A stretch of DNA of 64,000 nt from Blastocatellia bacterium UBA7656. Its GTDB lineage: Bacteria > Acidobacteriota > Blastocatellia > UBA7656. Positions within the stretch are counted from its first letter, which is position 1, and the number at the start of each line of letters is the position of its first letter. The stretch is taken from positions 1-64,000 of the forward strand of contig DLHY01000153.1 of NCBI GenBank assembly GCA_002483445.1, in the 5' to 3' direction. Shown one piece after another: positions 53,462 to 62,063 of the stretch. Made by a program: the position numbers and the translations under genes. The notes beneath the pieces were generated by a model. It made no database searches, was not told the origin of the DNA, and saw only the letters and a program-made list of their open reading frames with translations.

Positions 53462-53849
53462 CTCTTCAATCCCTTATTTTCTCTGCGGGCCTGCGATGTA
53501 AATACTAAGCCGGAAATCGCAGCGTTGCCATCCTCAACGGTGTAAAGTCTGTGCCGCTTGAAAGGCAGGCTTCATTCTTCATCAGCGGCGCGCGGAAGAG
53601 AATGAAATCTGAACGAGCGGTCGAATAGCTTTATAAGCGGTCGAAACTTCGAAGGAAGCGCGAAGGCTGAGAACGCGCCCGATAGAAAATATGTTCTTCG
53701 TCGGGCCGCCAATCATGTTTCACTATTCTGGGCACTCGAACGATTGAGATGATGACCGCAGATGAAAATGCGAGGGGCCGGGTGTATACTCACTCCCATC
53801 CCTGGCGCAACTATGTCGGCCAACAGGCTGCCACGAGTGGAGGTCACTG
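53462..53849. other. Intergenic gap, 388 bases
   Basis: This divergent gap between the MBL-fold gene and coxG must hold promoters for both, but no clear -35/-10 pair was found. GGAGGT just before 53850 is the coxG ribosome-binding site. No gene or repeat is visible. Confidence 0.5.
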
Positions 53850-54491
53850 ATGCCATTCAGTATTGAGCAAAAATTCGAGGTGCAGGCTCCTGTCGAGCGA
53901 GTGTGGGAATATCTCATCGATCCGGCCAGAGTGGTTGTGTGCATACCCGGAGCCGAGTTGCTGGAATCGCGCGACGATGGCACATTCCTCGGCGCGGTCA
54001 AGGTCAAGGTCGGCCCCATCACTATGTCCTATAAAGGCACGGTGAGATTCGCCGAAGTCGATCAGCAGGCCCGACAAGTTCGCATACTCGGAGAAGGGCG
54101 CGAGGCGAGCGGAGCCGGGTCTGCAAAGGTTTCGATGTTGAGCCGGGTCACGCCGCTCGAAAGCGGAGGCGTCGAAGTCACAGTCGATGCCGAGATGGAT
54201 CTGGTCGGAAAGATAGTTCAATTCGGTCGCGGAATGATCGAAGAAGTCTCGCGCCAGTTATTCCATCAATTCTCGAACTGCGTAAAACAGAGCCTTGAAA
54301 TCGCTGAGAAGCCCCAGGCCGATCAATCCGAAACCGAAGAATCAAGCGCGGGCGAATCGACTTCTCAAATCCCCGAACAGGCTCCCAGAGCCGAATCCAG
54401 ACCCGTAAGCGCCGCCCCGCTCGTGATGCGCGCGATGTGGGCCGTCGTCGCGCGTTTCTTTCGGCGATTGTTTGGAAAACGAGCCGATTGA
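53850..54491 (+). CDS. coxG: CoxG/SRPBCC protein with C-terminal membrane helix
   Basis: 213 residues. 'IEQKFEVQAPVERVWEYLIDPARVVVCIPGAELLE' and 'VKVKVGPITMSYKGTVRFAEVDQQARQVRILGEGREASGAGSAKVSMLSRVTP' are diagnostic for CoxG (carbon monoxide dehydrogenase subunit G family, START-like fold). A low-complexity linker and a C-terminal hydrophobic/basic helix 'MRAMWAVVARFFRRLFGKR' follow. In Oligotropha, CoxG recruits CO dehydrogenase to the membrane. Here it is near, but on the opposite strand to, the other cox-type genes. Confidence 0.92.
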   Translation: MPFSIEQKFEVQAPVERVWEYLIDPARVVVCIPGAELLESRDDGTFLGAVKVKVGPITMSYKGTVRFAEVDQQARQVRILGEGREASGAGSAKVSMLSRVTPLESGGVEVTVDAEMDLVGKIVQFGRGMIEEVSRQLFHQFSNCVKQSLEIAEKPQADQSETEESSAGESTSQIPEQAPRAESRPVSAAPLVMRAMWAVVARFFRRLFGKRAD

Positions 54492-54511
54492 GTCATCCGG
54501 ATGAAAATTTT

Positions 54512-55784
54512 ATGGCAGGCAGCATCAGCAGTTCCTCTCGTTCGAATCAAGACGCCAGACCTCTCGCGTCAGAAGTTCATCGCATCAGGAAGGATTTCCC
54601 CATACTCGAACAGAGAGTAAACGGCGCGGCGCTGGTTTATCTCGACAACGCCGCAACCAGCCATAAACCGCTCGCCGTAATCGATGCCTTGAATCGGTTC
54701 TACCTCGCTTCCAACTCGAATATCAATCGCGGCGTTCACGCACTTGGCGAACGGGCGACCGAACTCTACGACGAGGCCCGCGCGCGCGCAAAGATTCATC
54801 AATGCCCAGCGGAGCGATGAGATCATATTCGTCCGCGGCGTCACTGAAGCGGTGAATCTGGTAGCCGCAGGTTTGGGACGAAAGCGCGTCCGTTCAGGAG
54901 ATCGGATAATCATCTCCGAAATGGAGCATCATTCCAACATCGTTCCATGGCAGATGCTTTGCGAGGAAAAGGGAGCCTCGCTCGATATCATTCCCGTAAG
55001 CGATGACGGAGATTTGCTGATAGACGAATTTGAAAAACTCCTGACCGACCGCACGCGGATCGTTTCCGTAACTCATGTGTCGAATGTTCTTGGCACGATC
55101 AACCCCGTTGACAGGATCGCGGAGATGGCGCACAGTCGAAACATTCCTGTCTTCGTCGATGGCGCGCAATCTGCGGCGCACCTCCCCATAGATGTGCGCG
55201 CGTTGGGCTGCGACTTCTACGCTTTTTCCGCACACAAACTCTACGGGCCTACGGGCGTGGGCGCGCTTTATGGTCGGGCCGAAATGCTCGAAGAGATGCT
55301 TCCCTATCAGACCGGAGGCGGCGCGATCAACTCGGTCACGTTCGCCGGGACTACCTTCAAGCCGCCGCCCGCGAAGTTCGAGGCAGGAACGCCCAACATA
55401 GCGGGCGCGACAGGACTCGCGGCGGCCATCGCTTACATCGAGGAGATGGGCCTTGAGCGCATCGCTGCTTATGAGCGCGAGTTGCTCGAATACACGGTGG
55501 CGAGACTTTCAGAGATGCCCCGCATTCGCATCATCGGCAATCCGCATGAGAGAGCATCGATAGTATCGTTCGCAATGGAGGGCGCGCACGCGCACGACGT
55601 GGCATCTATACTTGACAGTTACGGCATCGCGATCAGGGCGGGCCACCACTGCGCCGAGCCCCTGCACGAACGACTGGGCCTTGCGGCAACTGCGCGAGTG
55701 TCTCTTGCTTTCTATAACCTGAAAGAAGAGATCGATAAACTGGCGGAGGCAATCGGCGAGGTCGGGAAAATCTTTAGGCAGTGA
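54512..55784 (+). pseudogene. sufS: SufS-type cysteine desulfurase with a frameshift in a CG tract
   Basis: Pyridoxal-phosphate enzyme that removes sulfur from cysteine for Fe-S clusters or sulfuration. The first part (from the ATG at 54512) reads 'IRKDFPILEQRVNGAALVYLDNAATSHKP' and 'INRGVHALGERATELYDEARARAK' and hits a stop at about 54820. The second part, in the +1 frame, continues 'RFINAQRSDEIIFVRGVTEAVNLVA' up to 'GIAIRAGHHCAEPLHERLG' with the active-site Cys and ends normally at 55784. The shift lies in cccgcgcgcgcgcaaag near 54777-54793; adding one CG unit restores a perfect SufS reading ('EARARAQRFINA'). The enzyme would otherwise be full length (about 424 residues). Sequence error or real slippage cannot be told apart here. 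Confidence 0.85.
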
Positions 55785-55854
55785 GCAATGCCCGGAAGGA
55801 TTTTTGTAGAGGGTTGAACTTGCGTGAACAGATTGAACGCTGTGAGCGCGGCCT

Positions 55855-56087
55855 TCTCATTAACACCGCGACGGGTCGCGGTGAAAAACGAAAGAGCTAG
55901 ACCTGAAACTGTAGTTTCTTTGCTTTCAAGCTCCGCCGCATCAGCGCAATGTGCCGCCTCCCGATAAATCACATAAGATGATCGCTGAAACAGAAGAGAC
56001 AAAATGCGCGAGCAAGAGAAACTGTTGAAACAGTTTCCTGATTTTGAGACGCCGCACTCACCGCGATCAATCGCGGTGTTAATGAGA
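55855..56087. repeat. REP-like hairpin pair with 17-bp terminal inverted repeats
   Basis: Hairpin 1 (55864-55883) is CACCGCGA-CGGG-TCGCGGTG; hairpin 2 (56059-56078) is CACCGCGA-TCAA-TCGCGGTG. The flanks are also inverted: tctcattaacaccgcga (55855-55871) and tcgcggtgttaatgaga (56071-56087). The 318-base gap between sufS and sufU thus holds a 233-base unit with matching ends and no gene. Confidence 0.8.
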
Positions 56088-56102
56088 GTGCAACTCGTTC
56101 AC

Positions 56103-56507
56103 TCAACGAAAGCTGCTGCGATTAGATCGATGATCGCCGGATTTGTAAGTCCTCAGACCTGAACGAAGCGCCTCAAGAGGGAGCAGAGCGCACTTCATTC
56201 GCGAAGGTTTAATCTCGCTCCTGAGCGATGAGATCAGTTCGTCGCCGGAAATCACTTCATCGCGCGCGATATCTGCGCCAACTATCAACTCTGTCAGAAT
56301 GGAAGCCGCGGCGATGCTTATAGCGCATCCGTCGCCGCGAAAGCGAGCCGCTTCGATCACTCCGTCACGAAGTCGGACTTCGATTCTGATGCGGTCGCCG
56401 CACAATGGATTGACATCTTCGTGAGATATGTCGGCAGCCGTCAGGCTTCCACAATTGCGCGGATTGCGGAAGTGATCGAGTATGACTTCGCTGTAGAGCG
56501 CGGACAT
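56103..56507 (-). CDS. sufU: SufU-type iron-sulfur scaffold
   Basis: 134 residues of the NifU N-terminal/SufU family. Ligand Cys are at 36 (NPLCGD), 61 (GDGCAIS) and 106 (RMKCALLPLEAL). SufU proteins accept sulfur from SufS, which fits the convergent sufS gene 318 bases away. The C-terminal tail is short and basic. Good GGAGGAG upstream of the ATG. SufBCD genes are not in the window. Confidence 0.93.
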   Translation of the reverse strand: MSALYSEVILDHFRNPRNCGSLTAADISHEDVNPLCGDRIRIEVRLRDGVIEAARFRGDGCAISIAAASILTELIVGADIARDEVISGDELISSLRSEIKPSRMKCALLPLEALRSGLRTYKSGDHRSNRSSFR

Positions 56508-56521
56508 CGCTCCTCCTTTAT

Positions 56522-56638
56522 CAAGGGAACAGGGGTCAGGGGTCGGGGGTCGGTATATCGATCACCTCTTCCCCTCTTCACCCATTCTCCCATTCTCCCA
56601 CTCCCCCACACTCCCACATTCCCATTCACCTCTTCATC
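56522..56638. repeat. Mixed heptamer array between sufU and xdhC
   Basis: ggggtca/ggggtcg units (from about 56527) are followed by pyrimidine-rich ctcccac/ctcccat units (about 56577-56630). The two unit types match those at 45909 and 9795, but the arms are not complementary copies of each other. The array reaches the xdhC stop. Confidence 0.75.
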
Positions 56639-57698
56639 TCTTCAAAGGCATTCCCGGTCGATTCGACCGAACGGCCACCGCTTCGGCCAGTATGCTCAGG
56701 GCTATCTCGGAAGCCGACTGCGCGCCGATGTCGAGACCGGTCGGCACTCGCACGCGGTCGAGCGCCGCGGCATCGATGCCGCTTTCTTCGAGGAACTTCA
56801 AAATCGCCTGACCTCTTTTCCTGCTGCTTAACAGTCCTATGTATGCGGCCTCGGTCTTCAGAACTATCTTCAGCACCGGAATATCGTACTTGTAATCGTG
56901 CGCCGCGAGGACGACGAAAGTCGATGATGTGTAAGAGAGCGACTCAGCGATTTCGGATGGAATGCCTATCAACAACTCGCTGGCATTAGGGAATCGCTCT
57001 CTGTTGGCGAATCGCGGCCTGCCGTCGACGACGATGGTTCGCAGCCCCATCTCCCTGGCAAGGTTTACCAGATGCATCGAAACCGGCCCTGCTCCGAAGA
57101 CAACAAGAGTCGGCCTTGGCCCATGCACTTCGAAGAACACTTCCGCCGATGCGGCAAGCGCGATTGTCCGAGATGTTCGCTTACTTATAAGATCAAGCGC
57201 CGTCTCTCGCGCTTCCGCGTCAAGCGCCGCATCGCCCAGCCCGCCCATAGTCCGGCCATATTCAAACACCAGCATCTTCGACCAGGCGCGTCCCAGAAGC
57301 GTAGCCACGGCGACGCGCTTTCCCTTTTCTGTTTCCGCGCGGGCTATTCGGTAGAGGTTCACAATCTGGTCTTCCGTGTCGGTCAGGTCTAATGGTTCGA
57401 TGAGAACCTGCACGGTTCCGGCGCAGGTAAATCCCGTTTCCCATGCATCTTCTTCGCCCATGTCGATGGAAAGAAATCGCGGCTCGGAGGAAGCGAGCGA
57501 CTTTTCGGATTCCTCTATCACTCGCGCATCGACGCACCCGCCGATAGTGACCGATCCGAGTATGCGCCCTTCCTGGCCGACCCACATCTTCGCGCCTTCT
57601 TTTTTCGGACTCGTCCCGCGAGTGGCCACGAGCGTCGCCATCGCTACCCGTCGCTCCGTATGCTTGAGCTTATCGAGATGGTCGAAGACTTCTTCCAT
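56634..57698 (-). CDS. XdhC/CoxF-family maturation factor
   Basis: 354 residues. The N-terminal XdhC_CoxI domain has 'VAMATLVATRGTSPKKEGAKMWVGQEGRILGSVTIGGCVDARVIEE' with the conserved Cys. The C-terminal Rossmann part has 'PTLVVFGAGPVSMHLVNLAREMGLRTIVVDGRPRFANRERFP' and 'AYIGLLSSRKRGQAILKFLEESG'. XdhC-type proteins insert or sulfurate the molybdenum cofactor of xanthine dehydrogenase-like enzymes. It lies downstream of the VWA/MoxR genes and is distinct from the XdhC-YHS protein at 60585. Confidence 0.92.
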   Translation of the reverse strand: MEEVFDHLDKLKHTERRVAMATLVATRGTSPKKEGAKMWVGQEGRILGSVTIGGCVDARVIEESEKSLASSEPRFLSIDMGEEDAWETGFTCAGTVQVLIEPLDLTDTEDQIVNLYRIARAETEKGKRVAVATLLGRAWSKMLVFEYGRTMGGLGDAALDAEARETALDLISKRTSRTIALAASAEVFFEVHGPRPTLVVFGAGPVSMHLVNLAREMGLRTIVVDGRPRFANRERFPNASELLIGIPSEIAESLSYTSSTFVVLAAHDYKYDIPVLKIVLKTEAAYIGLLSSRKRGQAILKFLEESGIDAAALDRVRVPTGLDIGAQSASEIALSILAEAVAVRSNRPGMPLKR

Positions 57699-57713
57699 AA
57701 TCGCCTCGGAGGT

Positions 57714-57857
57714 AGATGTCAGATGTCAGATGTTAGATGTTAGTGGAGCATCCGAGCATTACTTTCCGTCCTTAATCGCTTCAGGTTGTTGGCAACAGAT
57801 TTACATCCTCCATCGACCAGCTACTAACATCTATCATCGAACATCTAACATCTGTCT
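57714..57857. repeat. Inverted pair of tandem agatgtc/acatcta repeats
   Basis: agatgtcagatgtcagatgt units (57714-57743) are matched by ctaacatcta/catctaacat units (57823-57855). The spacer of about 80 bases shows no gene. The array fills the gap between the VWA gene and xdhC. Confidence 0.75.
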
Positions 57858-57861
57858 CTGC

Positions 57862-59004
57862 TTACAAAACCAGATGCTGCTCAAGCGCGCGAAGAGTAGC
57901 CAGATTATGCAAAGGGGCGAACACGTCTATGAAAGGAATCGCCGCCTGCATACCGCGAACGAGCGGTTGATACGAAGGGCTACCGAGCAGAGGGTTGAGC
58001 CATATCAATCTTCCCGCGCGATCTTTGATATGGGCAAGCGATGCGGCAAGCTCCGAAGGCTCTCCGGTGTCCCATCCGTCGCTCAGTATGATGACGATGG
58101 TGCGCTTATCTACGAGATTCGACCAGAGGGAATTAAACGCCGAAAGGCTTGCGCCGATCATCGTGCCGCCCGACCATCCCTGCACACTCGACAATCGCCC
58201 CAGAGCCTCATCATAACTTCTTTGCTTGAGGTGCGCGGTTATTCGTTCGAGCGAAGTGGAGAAGACGAATGTCTCGACTCGCGCAAAACTGGTTTGAAGC
58301 CCGTAAACGAATTGAAGAAGTATGCGGCTGTAGATGTCCATCGAACCAGACACGTCGCTTATGACGACCAGTCGGGTCTTCTTAGGTTTGCGCCGACGGA
58401 AGGAAAGCTGAATCACTTCGCCCGCCGTGGTCAAAGAGCGGCGAAGTGTGCGGCGCAGGTTGACTCTCTGCCCGCGCCTGACAGGTTCCCACCTGCGCGA
58501 CGGAGCGCGGGCAAGTCTGCGGACGATCCTGCGCGTCAGACGAGAGATTTCTTCAAGCTCCTCCGAAGTGAAAAGACTGAAATCCTTTTCGGCCATCGAC
58601 ACTGTGCTGCTTGCAACAGGCGTGCTTATCGATTCTGCCTCACGAGACTCCGCATTGCCCCAGTGTTCAAGAAAGAAGGCCAGCCCCTTGCCGCGCCTAG
58701 TCGAAGAGAGCCGGACTTGATGTTCGCTTTCTCGCTCGATCAACTTTCGCGGCTTTGGAGTTCGGCTGAGACGATTCCAGAAGTCCTCGAACAGTTCCTC
58801 GAAAACAGGGAAGTCCTCTCTGCGCGACGTGAGAACGCTTCTCAAACTCAGAAAGGTCTCCTGTCGGTTGCCGAGATCGATCAGGTCGAGTACGACGACT
58901 GATTCTATCGCTTCGGAAGGCGTCACCAGAAGGCCGCGCTCGCGCAGCGCCCTGCAAAACAGCACGGTGTTATCAAGAAGGCTTTCGTTCTCAGATATTG
59001 TCAT
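57862..59004 (-). CDS. coxE: CoxE-type VWA protein
   Basis: 380 residues from the ATG at 59004, which overlaps the MoxR gene by 14 bases; a longer open frame would overlap it much more. 'NTVLFCRALRERGLLVTPSEAIESVVVLDLIDLGNRQETFLSLRSVL' is the CoxE N-terminus. The VWA domain has 'LVVISDVSGSMDIYSRILLQFVYGL' with MIDAS D-x-S-x-S near 220 and 'VIILSDGWDTGEPSEL'. CoxE works with the MoxR ATPase (CoxD) in building the CuSMo active site of CO dehydrogenase. Confidence 0.92.
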   Translation of the reverse strand: MTISENESLLDNTVLFCRALRERGLLVTPSEAIESVVVLDLIDLGNRQETFLSLRSVLTSRREDFPVFEELFEDFWNRLSRTPKPRKLIERESEHQVRLSSTRRGKGLAFFLEHWGNAESREAESISTPVASSTVSMAEKDFSLFTSEELEEISRLTRRIVRRLARAPSRRWEPVRRGQRVNLRRTLRRSLTTAGEVIQLSFRRRKPKKTRLVVISDVSGSMDIYSRILLQFVYGLQTSFARVETFVFSTSLERITAHLKQRSYDEALGRLSSVQGWSGGTMIGASLSAFNSLWSNLVDKRTIVIILSDGWDTGEPSELAASLAHIKDRAGRLIWLNPLLGSPSYQPLVRGMQAAIPFIDVFAPLHNLATLRALEQHLVL

Positions 59005-59896
59005 GAGATATAGTGGGATCGAGAACTTCATCAAGGCGACCGGCTTCCATTTCGGATTCGAATCTGCGCAGGTCGGACTCGTCTTTGAGGAAACACCCGG
59101 CGGTTTCGGCCATAACCTGTTGGTCGAGTTGCGATGTGTCGAGAGCGACGAGCGCCGCGGCCCAGTCCAGAGTTTCGGCAACGCCGGGAACTTTTCTTAT
59201 GCTCATCCCCCTGACCGTCTGAATCACGCGCGTAATATCGCTCGATAATGACGCGCTGAGCGCGGGGACTTTCGCGCGCACGATCTCAAGCTCCTTGTCG
59301 AATGTCGGGTAATCGATCCACAGATAAAGGCATCTGCGGCGCAGGGCGTCGGAAAGCTCGCGCGAACGGTTCGAGGTCAGCACCACGTGCGGACGGTGCA
59401 TGGCGCGGATAGAGCCTATCTCTGGAATAGTGACCTGAAACTCGGAGAGGACTTCCATCAGGAAGGCTTCGAATTCCTCATCGCTTCGATCAACTTCATC
59501 GATCAGAAGCACGGGCGCGCGCGCGGGGTCGGTTATGGCTTCCAGCAGCGGGCGCTTGAGTAAGAAAGGCTCGCTGAATATGCGGGCTTCTTTTTCATCG
59601 GCGCTTTCGGCTGATGTCTCCTGCAATTTGATGTGAAGCAGTTGCTTCGAATAGTTCCATTCATAAAGCGCGGTCGCAGCGTCCAGCCCTTCATAACATT
59701 GAAGGCGCACCAGCCGAGTGTCGAGCGCGGCGGCCAGCACTCTGGCGATTTCAGTCTTGCCCACTCCCGCAGGGCCTTCGACGAGCAGCGGCTTGCCGAG
59801 CCGCAAGGCCAGATACAGCGACGTGGCAACTGCTGCGTCGGCGATATAGGTTTGCCCGCGCAGCATCTCCTGTATCTTTCGGATTTCTTCTCTCAC
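58991..59896 (-). CDS. coxD: MoxR-family AAA ATPase (CoxD-like)
   Basis: 301 residues. Walker A GPAGVGKTE (41-49), Walker B 'APVLLIDEVDRSDEEFEAFL' and sensor 1 'VVLTSNRSREL' are complete. In Oligotropha, the homologous CoxD is a chaperone for sulfur and copper insertion in CO dehydrogenase. It overlaps the CoxE-type gene by 14 bases and the MobA-like gene by four, one operon. Confidence 0.94.
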   Translation of the reverse strand: MREEIRKIQEMLRGQTYIADAAVATSLYLALRLGKPLLVEGPAGVGKTEIARVLAAALDTRLVRLQCYEGLDAATALYEWNYSKQLLHIKLQETSAESADEKEARIFSEPFLLKRPLLEAITDPARAPVLLIDEVDRSDEEFEAFLMEVLSEFQVTIPEIGSIRAMHRPHVVLTSNRSRELSDALRRRCLYLWIDYPTFDKELEIVRAKVPALSASLSSDITRVIQTVRGMSIRKVPGVAETLDWAAALVALDTSQLDQQVMAETAGCFLKDESDLRRFESEMEAGRLDEVLDPTISHDNI

Positions 59897-60498
59897 TTGC
59901 GGCTCGCCTCCTGCTCGATGATCCGCCGAAAATCTTCTTCGGTATCGATGTCTTGGGGGAAGGGAAGATCGAACGCGATTTCGCGGAGAGTTTTTAGATT
60001 CGCATCAACGAGTTTCCACGCTGCCTTGTCGCCGTGTAGATCGATGAGTTTATCGAACAGCGATTTTGCAAACATCATCGGATGACCCTTTCGACCCTGA
60101 TAAGACGCGAGCATTATTTCACCGTCGCCCGCTCTCCACGCTTCAGCCATGCGGTCAATTATATAAGGACTGATTCCGGGCTGATCGCCGAGCAGGATCA
60201 TAATCGCATCAGATCGGGGATCGAGCGCGCCTATGCCTGCGCGATAAGAAGACGCGCACCCTTGGGTGAACACAGGATTTTCAACGACCTTCGCATTGCC
60301 GAAATCGACCTGATTGCGAATTTCATCCGCCGCGCGACCCAGCACCACGACCACTTCATCAAGTCCGGCGGCGCGTTCGGCCTGACCGATGACCCAACCC
60401 AAGAGTGTAGCGCCTCGAAAAGGCAAAAGCTGTTTGGGCTGTCCGAAACGACTCGAAGCGCCCGCCCCCAGAATCAGCCCGGAGATGAATTTCCTCAT
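59893..60498 (-). CDS. MobA-like nucleotidyltransferase (molybdenum cofactor cytidylyltransferase type)
   Basis: 201 residues. 'SGLILGAGASSRFGQPKQLLPFRGATLLGWVIGQAERA' is the nucleotide-binding signature and 'AIMILLGDQPGISPYIIDRMAE' the metal site. Placement among XdhC genes and the catalytic subunit points to MCD formation (MocA/CTP) rather than MobA/GTP, since xanthine oxidase-family enzymes use MCD. Its stop overlaps the MoxR gene start by four bases. Confidence 0.9.
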   Translation of the reverse strand: MRKFISGLILGAGASSRFGQPKQLLPFRGATLLGWVIGQAERAAGLDEVVVVLGRAADEIRNQVDFGNAKVVENPVFTQGCASSYRAGIGALDPRSDAIMILLGDQPGISPYIIDRMAEAWRAGDGEIMLASYQGRKGHPMMFAKSLFDKLIDLHGDKAAWKLVDANLKTLREIAFDLPFPQDIDTEEDFRRIIEQEASRK

Positions 60499-60537
60499 AA
60501 CTCCCCAAAGGTTACAGGGAACAGTTTACAGAGATGA

Positions 60538-60632
60538 AGAGGTGAGTGGGAGAATGGGCGAGTGGGAGAAACGGCTGTGTATTCCTATCCCCTGTCCCCT
60601 GTCCCCTGTCCCCTGTCCCCTGTCCCCTCTCT
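60538..60632. repeat. Tandem gtgggag and ccctgtc arrays at the XdhC-YHS 3' end
   Basis: gagtgggagaatgggcgagt units (from 60543) are followed by at least five ccctgtc units (about 60591-60630). The second array is part of the XdhC-YHS coding sequence and gives its terminal residues GTGDRGQGTGDRG. Confidence 0.85.
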
Positions 60633-61610
60633 GTCGAATGTCTCCTTGCATCGAAGGCAGCAGAAATAAAATGTCTCGTCTCCTAGGACTGTTTTGTATC
60701 TCGCGCCCTCTCGCGCGACGCTCATCCCGCACACGGGATCGCGGCTTTCATCTGATGATTGAACTTCGACGGTCTTCTGCAAAATCGGCAGACCTGTCGA
60801 TTTGGATTTCCTGACCGGTTCAGTAGCTTGCTCTGAAGATGCTCTTCGCACGCGAGTGATTTCGGCCATGACGCTCAACGCGATTTCGGGCAGCGTCTCG
60901 CCTCCGAGTTCTATTCCTGCCGGACATTTTATGTTTTCGAGATGTTCGGCAGGCGTCCCCTTGTCTCGCACATACTGAAAAAGTGATCTCGCTTTTTCTT
61001 TGCTTGCGACGAGTCCCAGATACTTCGGCGAAGTGCCGACGACGGCTTGGAGTCCTTCTTCATCGCCCGTACCCATAGTCGCTACGACGACATAGCAGCG
61101 CGAATCTATGCGGCTGCGCGCTGATGCAAGATCGGTCAACAGGAGGTCGGCATCAGGGAATCGTTCTTGCGAGGCTTCGGGGTCTGCGACCGATACTTTG
61201 AAGTCGAGCAGTCGCCCGAGTCCGGCGAGAATCTGCGCCAGAGGTGAACATCCTATGATTAAAAGTTCGGGTTTAGGAATCACAGGTTCGAGATAAATTT
61301 CGAGCGAGCCGCCTCCTTCGCAGGTCATCTCGTATGACTCGACTCCTTTCCAGTCTTCGCGCGCGGATTCAGGGCTGATGCTGATGAGTTTGGGCTTGCC
61401 GGTTTGAAGCGCCTTCTTCGCTTCGCGGATGATGATGGGTTGAACGCACCCGCCGCCTATCCATCCGTCGATTGTGCCGTCAGATTTTATTATGGCTTTC
61501 GAGCCGGGCCGGGCCGACTGAGGGCTTTTGAAGGCCACGACCGTTGCGAGGACGAAAGGCTCTTCCTCGCGGCGCAAACGGACGGATTGATCGAATAGGT
61601 CATGCCACAT
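60585..61610 (-). CDS. XdhC-family protein fused to a YHS metal-binding domain
   Basis: 341 residues from the ATG at 61610. The N-terminal XdhC part has 'FVLATVVAFKSPQSARPGSKAIIKSDGTIDGWIGGGCVQPIIIREAKKAL', the C-terminal Rossmann part 'ELLIIGCSPLAQILAGLGRLLDFKVSVADPEA' and 'KYLGLVASKEKARSLFQYVRDKG'. From about residue 298 a YHS domain is added, 'RDPVCGMSV...YKTVLGDETFYFCCLRCKETFD', which binds metals, copper being common. In an enzyme family with a Mo-S-Cu centre this could deliver copper. The last 13 residues come from a tandem repeat array. Confidence 0.88.
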   Translation of the reverse strand: MWHDLFDQSVRLRREEEPFVLATVVAFKSPQSARPGSKAIIKSDGTIDGWIGGGCVQPIIIREAKKALQTGKPKLISISPESAREDWKGVESYEMTCEGGGSLEIYLEPVIPKPELLIIGCSPLAQILAGLGRLLDFKVSVADPEASQERFPDADLLLTDLASARSRIDSRCYVVVATMGTGDEEGLQAVVGTSPKYLGLVASKEKARSLFQYVRDKGTPAEHLENIKCPAGIELGGETLPEIALSVMAEITRVRRASSEQATEPVRKSKSTGLPILQKTVEVQSSDESRDPVCGMSVAREGARYKTVLGDETFYFCCLRCKETFDREGTGDRGQGTGDRG

Positions 61611-61678
61611 TGTCAGCCTTGATAGCTTTGCGATCAGCCGATACCTGCTCTGCGGCATCGCATCGTTGAACGATATGA

Positions 61679-61858
61679 TTATGTAATTCCGAGATGTCTC
61701 TTGATGTGCTTCGCCAATTTGTTATCGATTTCGGTATGCCTCGGAACAGGTTGTTTCTTTCCGCTTGCCGGATTGAGATAAATGTCATGATTTGCGCCGT
61801 GCCGATACAAAACGCAGCCTGCTGCCACAAGCTGGCGAATCAGTTCGCTGCGTTTCAT
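61679..61858 (-). CDS. hicA: HicA toxin
   Basis: 59 residues: 'MKRSELIRQLVAAGCVLYRHGANHDIYLNPASGKKQPVPRHTE' and 'LAKHIKRHLG'. The double-stranded-RNA-binding-like HicA fold with the catalytic His in 'RHGANHDIY' is intact. HicA is an mRNA interferase. Its ATG overlaps the HicB stop by four bases, in antitoxin-first order. Probably functional. Confidence 0.93.
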   Translation of the reverse strand: MKRSELIRQLVAAGCVLYRHGANHDIYLNPASGKKQPVPRHTEIDNKLAKHIKRHLGIT

Positions 61859-62046
61859 AGCGTGATTTCTTTCAATTGGTACTCCGCAGGCACATCATCC
61901 ATCACCATCAGTTGATAAGCATCCTTGATGTTTTCTTCAAGTTCCTCCAACGTTTCTCCCTGAGTCATGATCTCCGGATATTCGAGCAGCTTGCCCAGCC
62001 AGAACTTATCTCCTTTCCAGTAGATCAAGGTAAGACTTTTATTCAT
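61855..62046 (-). CDS. hicB: HicB antitoxin
   Basis: 63 residues from the ATG at 62046: 'LTLIYWKGDKFWLGKLLEYPEIMTQGETLEELEENIKDAYQLMVMDDVP' is the HicB RNase-H-like fold. No C-terminal DNA-binding domain is present. It starts 18 bases after the end of the unknown protein gene upstream. Confidence 0.93.
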   Translation of the reverse strand: MNKSLTLIYWKGDKFWLGKLLEYPEIMTQGETLEELEENIKDAYQLMVMDDVPAEYQLKEITL

Positions 62047-62063
62047 GTCAGCCTCCCTCATTA

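Noticed and set aside
54760..54820. Programmed ribosomal frameshift in sufS
   Set aside because: No slippery heptamer; the CG dinucleotide tract explains the shift more simply as a two-base indel, and SufS genes are not known to use frameshifting.
57376..58902. Plus-strand open frame of 508 codons
   Set aside because: It runs antisense to the XdhC and CoxE-type genes, has no family resemblance, and comes from GC-rich codon bias.
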